Source of the DNA: Umezawaea sp049997955
GTDB lineage: Bacteria; Actinomycetota; Actinomycetes; Mycobacteriales; Pseudonocardiaceae
DNA: 64,000 bases
NCBI GenBank assembly: GCA_049997955.1
Contig: JAEBDY010000017.1
Location: 186,001 to 250,000, forward strand
Direction of reading: 5' to 3'
The position numbers and the translations under genes are program-made. The notes beneath the pieces are model-generated. The model was not told the DNA's origin, did no database searches, and was given only the letters and a program-made list of their open reading frames with translations. Position 1 is the first letter of the stretch; each line of letters starts with the position of its first letter. Shown here piece after piece: positions 19,156-27,826 of this stretch.

Positions 19156-19814
19156 TGCTGGAAGTCATCGCATTGGACGCGGCGGACGCCGAAGCCGCGC
19201 AAGCCGGTGGAGCACACCGGTTGGAACTGGTAGCCGACATGGCATCCGACGGGCTCACGCCACCCCCGTCGGTGCTCAAGAGCGTGCTCGCCGCCACGGA
19301 CCTGCCGGTCCGGGTCATGCTGCGCGACGCCAAGGGTTTCGCGCCCGGCAGCGTCGACGGGCTGCGCCGGGACGCGGCGGCGCTGCGGGAACTGGGTGCG
19401 AGCGAGTTCGTGCTCGGCTTCCTCACGTCGACCGGCGAGGTCGACGAGGAGACCTGTGCGGCCGTGCTCGCCGAGCTGGACGGGTGCCGGTGGACGTTCC
19501 ACCGCGCGCTGGACAACTCGGCCGACCCGCTGGCCGCGTGGTCGGTCGTCGCGGGGTTGGGCTGCGACACCGTGCTGGCGAGCGGCAGCCCCAAGGGGGT
19601 CGCGGACGGCCTGCCGGTGCTGCGCGAGCTGATCGCGCGGCAGTCGGCCGACGGGTTGCACGTGTTGGTGGGCGGCGGATTGCAGCGCGAGCACGTCGTG
19701 CCGCTCAAGGCCGACGGAGCCACCGGGTTCCACGTCGGCAGCGCCGTCCGGCCGTCCGGCTGGGGCGGTCCGGTGTCCGCCGAAGCGGTGCGCACCTGGG
19801 CGGATCTGGTCTAG
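19155..19814 (+). CDS. cutC: CutC-family protein
   Basis: A 219-residue TIM-barrel protein with the CutC N-terminus LEVIALDAADAEAAQAGGAH, then RLELVADMASDGLTPP and a C-terminal HVLVGGGLQREHVV strand-helix block. CutC was first linked to copper homeostasis, but its biochemical role is not settled. ATG 19155 lacks a Shine-Dalgarno sequence; TATGGT ends 7 nt upstream, so the mRNA is probably leaderless. A dre site covers the start and a second covers the TAG stop. This places the gene in the DasR (N-acetylglucosamine) regulon next to the sugar transporter genes. Confidence 0.92.
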   Translation: MLEVIALDAADAEAAQAGGAHRLELVADMASDGLTPPPSVLKSVLAATDLPVRVMLRDAKGFAPGSVDGLRRDAAALRELGASEFVLGFLTSTGEVDEETCAAVLAELDGCRWTFHRALDNSADPLAAWSVVAGLGCDTVLASGSPKGVADGLPVLRELIARQSADGLHVLVGGGLQREHVVPLKADGATGFHVGSAVRPSGWGGPVSAEAVRTWADLV

Positions 19815-19817
19815 ACC
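19807..19817. promoter_or_regulatory. Second dre site, over the cutC stop and upstream of dasA
   Basis: TGGTCTAGACC contains the 10-bp palindrome GGTCTAGACC and includes the cutC TAG stop codon. It ends one base before the -35 hexamer of the predicted dasA promoter, a position suited to repression by DasR. Confidence 0.85.
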
Positions 19818-19818
19818 C

Positions 19819-19848
19819 TTGCCGAAACGGACGCGCCGCTCCTAACAT
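19819..19848 (+). promoter_or_regulatory. Predicted dasA promoter
   Basis: TTGCCG (19819-19824), an 18-nt spacer and TAACAT (19843-19848) resemble a housekeeping-sigma promoter. It abuts the second dre site. Transcription would start near 19855, leaving a ~65-nt leader before dasA. Confidence 0.6.
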
Positions 19849-19881
19849 CGCCGAATCGCGTTGCTCACCGCGAAATGATCG

Positions 19882-19896
19882 TTGCACATAGTGCAA
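19882..19896. promoter_or_regulatory. Inverted repeat in the dasA leader
   Basis: TTGCAC-ATA-GTGCAA is a 15-nt perfect inverted repeat 24 nt ahead of the dasA start. It may be a second operator (for example for a LacI- or GntR-type regulator) or a small leader hairpin. Confidence 0.45.
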
Positions 19897-19920
19897 TAAA
19901 TCTCGCCGAGGGGATCTGAG

Positions 19921-21204
19921 ATGCGGTTCGTGTTGTTGGCTGCGGCGTGTTCCGTGGTGCTGGCCGGGTGCGCGCCGGTGACGTCGTCCGGACCCACCAC
20001 CTCGAGCGGTGACGAGAAGACCGGCCAGCTCCGGGTGTGGCTGTTCGACGAGGTGAACCGCGGCCCCAAGGAGGAGGTCGTGAAGCAGGCGGTCTCCGAG
20101 TTCCAGGCCGCCCACTCCGGCGTGACCGTCGACGTGCAGTACATCCAGGTGTCCACCCGCGCCGAGCGCTTCAAGGCCGCCTTCAGCGACCCCAAGAGCG
20201 CGCCGGACGTCGCCGAGTTCGGCAACACCGACCTCGCGGGCTACGTCGCCTCCGGCGGTTTCGCCGACATCGGCGCGGAGATGTCGGCCTGGGCGGACAG
20301 CAAGGACTTCCTGCCCGCCGTGCTCGACACCGCCAAGGTCGAGGGCAAGACCTACGGCCTGCCCTGGTACGTCGGCGTCCGCGCCCTCTACTACCGCACC
20401 GACGTGTTCACCGAGCTGGGCCTCCAGCCGCCCGCGACGCTCGACGACATCGCGCCGCTCGCCCGGCGGATCCGCGCCGCCAAGCCGGACATGCTCGGCA
20501 TCTCCGCGGGCGGCAAGTACACGTTCGGCATGCTGCCGTTCGTCTGGGCCAACGGCGGCGACATCGCCACCGCGGACGGCACCAAGTACGCGGCCAGGAT
20601 CGACAGCGCCGAGTCCAAGAAGGGTGTCGCGAAGTACACCGAGCTGCTCGCCGACGACATCTGCCCGCCCGCCCAGTGCGCGGCCAACGGCGGCGACGCG
20701 AGCGTCGAGGCGTTCCGCGCGGGCAAGGCCGCGATGGTCATCGGCGGCGACTTCAACCGGAAGTCCGTCGACGCCAGCGCCGCCGCGGGCAAGTACGCGG
20801 TCGTCCCGCTGCCCGGTGCCACCGCGGGCTCCATCGCCCCCGCGTTCGCGGGGGGCAACCTGCTCGGCGTCATGAAGGGCACCGAGCGCAGGACGTTGGC
20901 GAACCAGTTCCTCCAGCTCCTCGGCGGCAAGCAGTACCAGCAGAAGATGTTCCAGGCCATGGGCAACCTGCCGACGTTCGCCGACGTGCAGGCCGTGGTC
21001 GCCAAGAACGACGCCTTCGAGCAGCCGTTCATCAAGACCCTCGAAGCGGGCACCAGGTTCGTGCCGGTCACGCCCACCTGGGCCAAGATCGACGCTCAGG
21101 CCGTCCTCCCGACGATGCTCCAGCAGATCGCGGCGGAGGGCAAGGACGTCGACACGGCGACGAAGACGGCGGCCGAGGCCATGAACGCGGCCTTCACCTC
21201 GTGA
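19921..21204 (+). CDS. dasA: Sugar ABC transporter substrate-binding lipoprotein (DasA-like)
   Basis: A 427-residue extracytoplasmic binding protein of the family-1 solute-binding type. The N-terminus has a short signal peptide with lipobox LAGC (Cys17 as lipid anchor). The mature part includes FKAAFSDPKSAPDVAEFGN, GLPWYVGVRALYYRTDVF and AGGNLLGVMKGTER blocks of carbohydrate-binding proteins. GAGGGG precedes ATG 19921. The dre site, the permease pair and the hexosaminidase downstream suggest chitobiose or another amino-sugar oligomer as ligand; the DasA name rests on this context. Confidence 0.85.
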   Translation: MRFVLLAAACSVVLAGCAPVTSSGPTTSSGDEKTGQLRVWLFDEVNRGPKEEVVKQAVSEFQAAHSGVTVDVQYIQVSTRAERFKAAFSDPKSAPDVAEFGNTDLAGYVASGGFADIGAEMSAWADSKDFLPAVLDTAKVEGKTYGLPWYVGVRALYYRTDVFTELGLQPPATLDDIAPLARRIRAAKPDMLGISAGGKYTFGMLPFVWANGGDIATADGTKYAARIDSAESKKGVAKYTELLADDICPPAQCAANGGDASVEAFRAGKAAMVIGGDFNRKSVDASAAAGKYAVVPLPGATAGSIAPAFAGGNLLGVMKGTERRTLANQFLQLLGGKQYQQKMFQAMGNLPTFADVQAVVAKNDAFEQPFIKTLEAGTRFVPVTPTWAKIDAQAVLPTMLQQIAAEGKDVDTATKTAAEAMNAAFTS

Positions 21205-22094
21205 CCCAGCGCATGGCCAGGGGTGACGGGCGCACCGCGTTCGCGTACCTCACCCCGGCGCTGCTGGTGCTCGGCGGCCTGATGGCCTACCCGATCTACC
21301 AGCTCGTGCTGATCTCGCTGTTCGACTACGGCCAGGAGCAGGTCAGCGGCGGCGCGCCGCTGGAGTTCCTGGGCCTCGGCAACTACGCGGAGCTGCTGGG
21401 GGACCAGCAGTTCTGGACCGTGCTCTGGCAGACCGTCGGCTTCGCCGCGACCTGCGTGGTCGGCACCCTGGTGGTCGGGGCGGCACTCGCCGTCCTGTCC
21501 ACCAGGGTCCGCCCCTGGGCCCGGATGCTGCTGTTCCTGGCGGCCCTCGGCGCGTGGGCGACCCCCGCCGTCGCGGGCTCGACCATCTGGCTGTTCCTGT
21601 TCGACGCCAACTTCGGCCTGGTCAACGAGGTCCTGGGCAGCACCGGCTTCTCGTGGACGTTCGACCGCTGGATCGCCTTCGGCCTCGTCGCCGCGCAGGT
21701 GATCTGGTGCTCGTTCCCGTTCGTCATGGTCACCCTCTACGCGGGCATCAAGGCGATCCCGCAGGAGGTCATCGAGGCCGCGGCGCTCGACGGCGCGTCC
21801 ACGGTCCGCACCGCGCGCAGCGTCATGCTGCCGCTGCTGCGCCCGTTGATCCTCGTCGTCACGATCCAGTCGATCATCTGGGACTTCAAGGTGTTCACCC
21901 AGATCTACGTGATGACCAACGGCGGCGGCATCGCGGGCCGCAACCTCGTGCTCAACGTCTACGCCTACCAGCAGGCCTTCGCCGCGTCCGAGTACGGCCT
22001 GGGCGCCACCATCGGCGTGGTCATGACCGCCCTGCTGCTGCTGATCACCGTCGGCTACCTGCGGGCGCTGCGGAAGTCGGGGGAAGAACTGTGA
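21201..22094 (+). CDS. dasB: Sugar ABC transporter permease (DasB-like)
   Basis: A 297-residue inner-membrane permease with six hydrophobic segments. The EAA loop reads EVIEAAALDGASTVRTARSV, the MalF/UgpA-type coupling motif. GTG 21201 overlaps the dasA stop (GTGA); an ATG at 21213 is an alternative. It forms a heterodimeric channel with the next gene. No ATPase is encoded in the operon, so a shared ATPase such as MsiK from elsewhere is probably used, as for streptomycete DasABC. Confidence 0.88.
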   Translation: MTQRMARGDGRTAFAYLTPALLVLGGLMAYPIYQLVLISLFDYGQEQVSGGAPLEFLGLGNYAELLGDQQFWTVLWQTVGFAATCVVGTLVVGAALAVLSTRVRPWARMLLFLAALGAWATPAVAGSTIWLFLFDANFGLVNEVLGSTGFSWTFDRWIAFGLVAAQVIWCSFPFVMVTLYAGIKAIPQEVIEAAALDGASTVRTARSVMLPLLRPLILVVTIQSIIWDFKVFTQIYVMTNGGGIAGRNLVLNVYAYQQAFAASEYGLGATIGVVMTALLLLITVGYLRALRKSGEEL

Positions 22095-22933
22095 AACGTC
22101 CCGGCCGCCTGGTCGCCGAACTCGTCACCGTCGTCATCGCCGCGGTGATCGCGTTCCCGCTGTACTGGATGGTGCTGACCGCGCTGAAGCCCGCCGACGA
22201 GGTGATCTCGGCGAACCCCCGGCCGTGGACGCTGGCGCCCACGCTGGACAACTTCACCCGCGCGCTGACCGTGCAGAGCTTCGGCCGGTACTTCCTGAAC
22301 AGCCTGGTCGTCGCGCTGGTCGTGGTGGTGCTGAGCCTCCTGATGTCGTTCCTCGCCGCGACCGCGTTGACCAGGTTCCGGTTCCGCGGGCGCACGACGA
22401 TGCTGATCATGCTGCTGGTGGTGCAGATGGTGCCGGTGGAGGCGCTGACCGTGCCGCTGTTCTTCATGATGCGGTCGGTCGGCGACACGGTGCCCGCGTT
22501 CGGGTTGAACCACCTCGGGTCGCTCGTCCTGGTGCACCTGGCGTTCAGCATGCCGTTCGCGATCTGGATGCTGCGCGGGTTCGTCGCGGCGGTGCCGGTG
22601 GAGCTGGAGGAGGCCGCGACGCTGGACGGCGCGAGCCGGTTCCGGTTCCTGTGGCAGGTGTTGTTCCCGTTGGTGGCGCCCGGTTTGGTGGCCACCAGCG
22701 TGCTCGCGTTCATCCACGCGTGGAACGACTTCCTGTTCGCCAAGACGTTCATCATCTCGGCCGCGGAGAACCAGACGCTGCCGCTGGCGTTGCAGGTGTT
22801 CATCAAGCCCGACCAGAACGACTGGGGAGCGATCATGGCCGGTTCGACGCTGATGACCATCCCGGTGCTGGTGTTCTTCGTGCTCGTGCAGCGCAGGCTC
22901 GTGTCCGGTCTCGCCGGGGCGGTGAAGGGATGA
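22091..22933 (+). CDS. dasC: Sugar ABC transporter permease (DasC-like)
   Basis: A 280-residue MalG-type permease with six membrane segments and the EAA motif ELEEAATLDGASRFRFLWQV followed by PLVAPGL. GTG 22091 overlaps the dasB stop by four bases, and its own stop overlaps the start of the hexosaminidase gene (ATGA). The four genes are thus tightly coupled. The C-terminal half carries the family segment HAWNDFLFAKTFI. Confidence 0.88.
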   Translation: MKRPGRLVAELVTVVIAAVIAFPLYWMVLTALKPADEVISANPRPWTLAPTLDNFTRALTVQSFGRYFLNSLVVALVVVVLSLLMSFLAATALTRFRFRGRTTMLIMLLVVQMVPVEALTVPLFFMMRSVGDTVPAFGLNHLGSLVLVHLAFSMPFAIWMLRGFVAAVPVELEEAATLDGASRFRFLWQVLFPLVAPGLVATSVLAFIHAWNDFLFAKTFIISAAENQTLPLALQVFIKPDQNDWGAIMAGSTLMTIPVLVFFVLVQRRLVSGLAGAVKG

Positions 22934-24318
22934 CGCTGCTGCCGAGGCCGGTCGCCTACACGCCTGGAGCCGGACGCACCGACCGGGTCGTGCCGGTGGT
23001 GTCGTACGTGGACGGGCCGCCGGAGTCGTACCGGATCGCGATCACCACCGGGGGCGTCTCGGTGGAGGCCGCTGACGCGGCGGGCGCGTTCTACGCGGCG
23101 CAGACGATCCGGCAGCTGCTCGGGCCGGACGCTTTCCGGGCCGCCCCGATCCGCGCCGAGCCGCCGGAGCTGCCGGTGTGCGTGGTGGAGGACCGGCCGC
23201 GGTTCCCGTGGCGCGGCTGCATGATCGACGTGGCGCGGCACTTCCTGCCGAAGCACGACCTGCTGCGGTACGTGGACCTGATCGCGGCGCACAAGCTGAA
23301 CGTGCTGCACCTGCACCTGACCGACGACCAGGGCTGGCGCTTCGAGGTGAAGCGGTACCCGAGGCTGACCGAGGTCGGGTCGTGGCGACCCGAGTCGCGC
23401 TACGGCGACCGGCGCGCGAAGCGGTCGACGGGGAGGCCGCACGGCGGGTTCTACACGCAGGACGACCTGCGCGAGGTCGTGGCGTACGCGGCGGAGCGGC
23501 ACGTTGTCGTGGTGCCGGAGATCGACGTTCCGGGCCACAGCCAGGCGGCCATCGCGGCCTACCCGGAGCTGGGTGGCGGCGGCGAACTGGGCGTGTGGAC
23601 CGACTGGGGCGTCAACGAGAACGTCCTGAACCTGGAGGAGTCCACGGTGGACTTCTACCGGAACGTCTTCGACGAGCTCGTGGACGTGTTCCCCGGCAAG
23701 GTGATCGGGCTCGGCGGCGACGAGGTGCCGGGCGCCACCGAGGCGCACGGCGAGTTCATCCGGGCCATCGCCGCGCACCTGGCGACGCACGGGCGGCACG
23801 CGTTCGGCTGGGACGAGATCGCCGACGTCGGGCCGCTGCCGGACGGCGCGGTGCTGGCGTCGTGGCGCGGGGAGGAAGCGGGGGTGGCCGCGGTGCGCGC
23901 AGGCCACGAGGTGGTGATGTGCCCCGAGCGGCACGTGTACCTGGACTACCGGCAGTCCGACTCGCCGGACGAGCCGATCCCGGTCGGCACGGTGCTGTCG
24001 CTGGAGGACGTCTACCGGTACGAGCCGGTGCCCGAGGCGCTCACCGGCGACGAGCCCGGTCGGGTGCTGGGCGCACAGGCGAACCTGTGGACCGAGCACC
24101 TGGACTCGGCCCGACGGCTGGACTACGCGGCGTTCCCCCGGTTGGCCGCGTTCGCCGAGGTCGTGTGGAGCGAGGGCGAGCGCGACGAGGAGGAGTTCCT
24201 CGACCGGCTCGCCACCCACCACCTGCCCCGGCTCGACGCGCTGGGGGTGGAGTACCGGCCCCTGTCCGGTCCCCACCCCTGGCAGACGATGCCGGGCGTG
24301 CCCGGTTTCCCACGGTGA
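22930..24318 (+). CDS. GH20 beta-N-acetylhexosaminidase, cytoplasmic
   Basis: A 462-residue glycoside hydrolase family 20 enzyme that removes terminal GlcNAc from chito-oligomers. The catalytic domain starts near residue 95 (RGCMIDVARHFLP), with KLNVLHLHLTDDQGWR, EIDVPGHSQAA and the Asp-Glu catalytic pair in LGGDEVPGA. ANLWTEH and EVVWSEG near the end shape the sugar pocket. There is no signal peptide, so it should act on sugars after import. ATG 22930 overlaps the dasC stop. It fits the dasD-like role of degrading imported chitobiose to feed the DasR signal. Confidence 0.93.
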   Translation: MTLLPRPVAYTPGAGRTDRVVPVVSYVDGPPESYRIAITTGGVSVEAADAAGAFYAAQTIRQLLGPDAFRAAPIRAEPPELPVCVVEDRPRFPWRGCMIDVARHFLPKHDLLRYVDLIAAHKLNVLHLHLTDDQGWRFEVKRYPRLTEVGSWRPESRYGDRRAKRSTGRPHGGFYTQDDLREVVAYAAERHVVVVPEIDVPGHSQAAIAAYPELGGGGELGVWTDWGVNENVLNLEESTVDFYRNVFDELVDVFPGKVIGLGGDEVPGATEAHGEFIRAIAAHLATHGRHAFGWDEIADVGPLPDGAVLASWRGEEAGVAAVRAGHEVVMCPERHVYLDYRQSDSPDEPIPVGTVLSLEDVYRYEPVPEALTGDEPGRVLGAQANLWTEHLDSARRLDYAAFPRLAAFAEVVWSEGERDEEEFLDRLATHHLPRLDALGVEYRPLSGPHPWQTMPGVPGFPR

Positions 24319-24585
24319 TCAGAACGTCTGCGGGGTGTCCTGCGGCTGGTAGAAGTCGGGGGTGCTGGTCTCCTCGGGGATGAGCATCCAGCAGGCGAAG
24401 TAGAGGATCGCGCCGGTGCCGAAGCCGAGGAGGGTCGCGGCGACGAGGCCGACGCGCACCAGCGCCGCGTCGACGCCCAGCAGCTTCGCCGCGCCGCCGC
24501 ACACGCCGCCGAGCATCTTGTCGTCCCGGCTGCGGCGGAGCTTCTTCACCTTGTCGGTGGTCCCGTTGAGCACGTTGTTCGTCAT
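24319..24585 (-). CDS. PspC-domain membrane protein
   Basis: An 88-residue protein with the PspC core: KLRRSRDDKMLGGVCGGAAK then DAALVRVGLVAATLLGFGTG and AILYFACWMLIPEE. The hydrophobic part spans the membrane once or twice. PspC-like proteins take part in envelope-stress responses. ATG 24585 matches the usual start of relatives; an upstream in-frame ATG at 24621 would add 12 residues. Its stop abuts the stop of the convergent hexosaminidase gene with no gap. Confidence 0.9.
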   Translation of the reverse strand: MTNNVLNGTTDKVKKLRRSRDDKMLGGVCGGAAKLLGVDAALVRVGLVAATLLGFGTGAILYFACWMLIPEETSTPDFYQPQDTPQTF

Positions 24586-24676
24586 GGGTACGACGATGCC
24601 GCCCAGGAGCTGCGAAAACATCGGGGGCGGACCCTGACGTCCCCCGGATCCCGATCCCTGGCCTTACCCTCAGACG

Positions 24677-25534
24677 ATGACGCCCGACGAGCTCGCCGCC
24701 GAGCTGGACCGCGTCGGGTACCTGCCCGACGCCGGGGTGGCGACGGCCGCGTTCCTCGCGCTGCGGATGCACCGGCCGCTGTTCTGCGAGGGCGAGCCGG
24801 GCACCGGCAAGACGTCCCTGGCCCTCGCCCTGGCGCAAGCGCTGTCGCTGCCGCTGATCAGGCTCCAGTGCCACGAGGGCATCGACGCCTCGCAGGCGCT
24901 CTACGACTGGGACTTCCCCCGCCAGCTGCTGCACCTGCGCGCGCTGGAGGCGTCGTCCGGCGGCGCCCTCGACCCCGACGCCGCGGAAGCGTCCCTCTAC
25001 ACCCGCCGGTTCCTGCTGGCCAGGCCATTGCTGCGGGCGTTGGAGGAAGCGCCGTGCGTGCTGCTGGTCGACGAGGTCGACCGCGCGGACGACGAGTTCG
25101 AGGCCTTCCTCCTGGAGGTCCTGGACACCAACGCCGTCACCGTCCCGGAGCTGGGCGAGATCCGCGCCCTCGTGCCGCCGATCGTCGTCCTCACGTCCAA
25201 CCGCACCCGCGAGGTCCACGACGCCCTCAAGCGCCGCTGCCTCTACCACTGGGTCGAGCACCCCGACCTGGCCCGCGAGGTCGCGATCCTGCGCCGCCGC
25301 CTGCCGGGCGTCTCCGAGCGGCTGGCCGAACAGGTCGCCACGGCCGTCGGCAGGCTCCGTGAACTGGACCTGCTCAAGCCGCCGGGCGTCGCGGAGTCGC
25401 TGGACTGGGCTCGGGCGCTCCAGGCGCTGGGCCGCACCGAACTCGACGCCGAAGCGGCCGCCGTCACGCTCGGCGCGGTGCTCAAGTACCGCGAGGACGC
25501 GACCCGCGCGGTGGCCTCGGGAGTGCTGGGCTGA
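24677..25534 (+). CDS. MoxR-type AAA+ ATPase (CoxD-like)
   Basis: A 285-residue MoxR-family chaperone ATPase: Walker A EGEPGTGKTSLA (about residues 35-46), Walker B VLLVDEVDRAD, and sensor region VVLTSNRTREVHDALKRRCL. Members act with VWA-domain partners to mature metalloenzymes; CoxD is needed for the Mo/Cu site of CO dehydrogenase. It is first in the Cox-like cluster and is followed by a CoxE-type VWA gene. TACCCT lies 6 nt before ATG 24677 with no Shine-Dalgarno sequence, suggesting leaderless transcription. Confidence 0.93.
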   Translation: MTPDELAAELDRVGYLPDAGVATAAFLALRMHRPLFCEGEPGTGKTSLALALAQALSLPLIRLQCHEGIDASQALYDWDFPRQLLHLRALEASSGGALDPDAAEASLYTRRFLLARPLLRALEEAPCVLLVDEVDRADDEFEAFLLEVLDTNAVTVPELGEIRALVPPIVVLTSNRTREVHDALKRRCLYHWVEHPDLAREVAILRRRLPGVSERLAEQVATAVGRLRELDLLKPPGVAESLDWARALQALGRTELDAEAAAVTLGAVLKYREDATRAVASGVLG

Positions 25535-25592
25535 GCGGCCAGTCGGGATTCCTTGGACGATCCTCCGAACGCGGGAGGCGCACAATCGAAGG

Positions 25593-26669
25593 ATGACGGT
25601 GCTCACCGGGTACGTGGGGTTCGCCCGCGCGCTGCGCCAAGCGGGCGTGGGGTGCGGGCCGGACCGCGTGCAGGCGTACGTCGCCGCGGTCGAGCTGCTC
25701 GATCCGGGTGACCGCGACGACCTGTACTGGGCGGGCAGGCTGACGCTGTGCGGGGAGCCGGACGACCTGCCGCGCTACGACGCCGCGTTCGCCGCCTGGT
25801 TCGGCGGTGAGGAGCCGCGCAGGCCCCGGCACCGGAAGCTCAGGGCCACCCAGCTGGCCGCGCTCGGCGGAGGCGAGGACCAGCACGGACGCCAAGGGCA
25901 GCTGGCGACCGCGGCCAGTGACGCCGAAGTGCTGCGGCACAAGGACATCGCCGGCCTCACGCCCGCGGAGAAGGCGCACCTGCGGGAGCTGATCGCGTCC
26001 CTCAGACCCGAGCCGCCCCGGCGGAGGGCGCTGCGCGCGCACCGGGCCCGCACGGGCGCGCTGGACCCGAGCCGGACCCTGCGGGCGATGCTCGCGACCG
26101 GCGGCGAGCCCGCGAAACCCCGGTACCGGCGCAAGGGCACCCGGCCGCGCAAGGTGGTGCTGCTGATCGACGTGTCCGGGTCGATGAGCCCGTACGCCGA
26201 CGCGCTGCTGCGGTTCGCGCACGTGGTCGCGCGGGCGATGCCGACCGAGGTGTGCACCCTCGGGACGCGGCTGACCAGGATCAGCCGCCAGCTCGGGCAC
26301 CGGGACGCCGAGTTCGCGCTGACCAGCGCCGCCCGTGCCGTGCCCGACTACGAGGGCGGCACCCGGCTCGGTGAGACGATCAAGGTGTTCCTGGACCGGT
26401 GGGGTCAGCGCGGCGTCGCCAGGCGCGCCGTCGTCGTGCTGTTCTCCGACGGCTGGGAACGCGGTGACCCGGCACTGCTGGGCGAGCAGCTCGCACGCCT
26501 GCGGCGGCTCGCGCACGCGGTCATCTGGGTCAACCCGCACGCCGGCAAGGACGGGTACGCCCCGACCCAGTCCGGCATCATCGCGGCCCTGCCGCACGTG
26601 GACCGCCTGCTGGCGGGCCACAGCCTCGACACCCTGCGCCACCTGCTCAAGGAGATCAACCGTGCGTGA
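25593..26669 (+). CDS. VWA-domain protein of the CoxE family
   Basis: A 358-residue protein. The N-terminal ~170 residues are helical and charged, and the C-terminal half is a von Willebrand A domain with the MIDAS sequence VLLIDVSGSMSPYADALLRF and a matching Asp in VLFSDGWERGD. CoxE proteins partner with MoxR ATPases in maturing molybdenum hydroxylases. ATG 25593 is preceded by CACAAT 6 nt upstream and a weak AAGG. The 3' end overlaps the XdhC-like gene by 8 nt. Confidence 0.92.
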   Translation: MTVLTGYVGFARALRQAGVGCGPDRVQAYVAAVELLDPGDRDDLYWAGRLTLCGEPDDLPRYDAAFAAWFGGEEPRRPRHRKLRATQLAALGGGEDQHGRQGQLATAASDAEVLRHKDIAGLTPAEKAHLRELIASLRPEPPRRRALRAHRARTGALDPSRTLRAMLATGGEPAKPRYRRKGTRPRKVVLLIDVSGSMSPYADALLRFAHVVARAMPTEVCTLGTRLTRISRQLGHRDAEFALTSAARAVPDYEGGTRLGETIKVFLDRWGQRGVARRAVVVLFSDGWERGDPALLGEQLARLRRLAHAVIWVNPHAGKDGYAPTQSGIIAALPHVDRLLAGHSLDTLRHLLKEINRA

Positions 26670-27783
26670 TGTGCTCGACGAACTGGCGCGCCGTGTGGCG
26701 GACGGGGAGACCGTGGGGGTCGGCACGGTCGTCGCCACCTTCAGCTCGGCGCCGCGCTCACCCGGCGCGGCGATGCTGGTCGGCCCGGACGGCGAGGTGA
26801 CCGGGAGCGTGTCCGGCGGCTGCGTCGAGGGGGCGGTGTACGACCTCGCGCAGCAGGTCGTCGCCGAGGACCAGCCGGTGCTCCAGCGCTACGGCGTGAG
26901 CGACGACGACGCGTTCGCGGTAGGTCTGACCTGCGGCGGGATCATCGACGTGTACGTGGAGTCGATCAACGGGAAGACCTTCCCGGAGCTGGCCGAGATC
27001 CACGAGGCCGTGCGCGCCGAGGTGCCGGTGGCCATCGCGACGATCATCGAGCACCCCGACCTCGACCGGCTGGGCCGCCGGGTGGTGATCTGGCCGGACC
27101 GGGTGTCCGGGACGCTCGGGTCGGCCCGCGCGACGGACGCGGTCGTGGACGACGCGCGCGGGATGCTGGCGGCGGGCCGCAGCGGGTCGCTGCACTACGG
27201 GCCGGACGGGCAGCGGCGCGGCGAGGGCATGGCGGTGTTCGTGAACTCGTTCGAGCCGCCGCCCCGGATGCTGGTGTTCGGCGCGATCGACTTCGCGTCC
27301 GCGATGGCCCGGCTCGGCACGTTCCTCGGCTACCGGGTCACGGTGTGCGACGCGCGGCCGGTGTTCGCGACCGCGAGCCGGTTCCCGGAGGCGGACGAGG
27401 TCGTCGTGGACTGGCCGCACCGCTACCTCGCCGCGCAGGCCGAGGCCGGGCGGGTGGACGAGCGGACCGTGGTCGCGGTGCTGACGCACGACCCGAAGTT
27501 CGACGTGCCGCTGCTGGAGGTCGCGCTGCGGCTGAAGCTCGCGTACGTCGGCGCGATGGGGTCGCGCCGCACCCACGACGACCGGGTGCGGCGGCTGCGC
27601 GAGGCCGGGGTGACCGAGGGCGAACTGGCCGGGATGGCGTCGCCGATCGGTCTGGACCTGGGCGCGCGCACGCCGGAGGAGACGGCGGTGTCGATCGCGG
27701 CGGAGATCATCGCTCTGCGATGGGGCGGTCGCGGTGAGCGATTGACCGTTCTCGACGGGGCGATCCACCGCCAGCGGAGCTAG
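26662..27783 (+). CDS. XdhC/CoxI family molybdenum-hydroxylase maturation factor
   Basis: A 373-residue protein with an N-terminal XdhC_CoxI domain (VATFSSAPRSPGAAMLVGPD, SGGCVEGAV, LTCGGIIDVYVE) and a C-terminal Rossmann domain (MLVFGAIDFASAMARLG, then GAMGSRRTHDDR). XdhC-type proteins bind Moco and help make its sulfurated form for insertion into hydroxylases. GTG 26662 has AAGGAG 7 nt upstream and overlaps the CoxE-like gene. It lies 43 nt ahead of coxS, separated by an inverted repeat. Confidence 0.92.
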   Translation: MRDVLDELARRVADGETVGVGTVVATFSSAPRSPGAAMLVGPDGEVTGSVSGGCVEGAVYDLAQQVVAEDQPVLQRYGVSDDDAFAVGLTCGGIIDVYVESINGKTFPELAEIHEAVRAEVPVAIATIIEHPDLDRLGRRVVIWPDRVSGTLGSARATDAVVDDARGMLAAGRSGSLHYGPDGQRRGEGMAVFVNSFEPPPRMLVFGAIDFASAMARLGTFLGYRVTVCDARPVFATASRFPEADEVVVDWPHRYLAAQAEAGRVDERTVVAVLTHDPKFDVPLLEVALRLKLAYVGAMGSRRTHDDRVRRLREAGVTEGELAGMASPIGLDLGARTPEETAVSIAAEIIALRWGGRGERLTVLDGAIHRQRS

Positions 27784-27805
27784 GGTGATGTGACAACGGT
27801 CACCC
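27783..27805. promoter_or_regulatory. Inverted repeat between xdhC-like gene and coxS
   Basis: GGGTGA (27783-27788) pairs with TCACCC (27800-27805), and inside it GTGAC-AACG-GTCAC (27790-27803) forms a tighter dyad. It is 21 nt ahead of coxS and may be an operator or internal promoter element. The GGAGGG ribosome-binding site follows. Confidence 0.4.
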
Positions 27806-27826
27806 ACCACTGGCCTGGAGGGTTTC

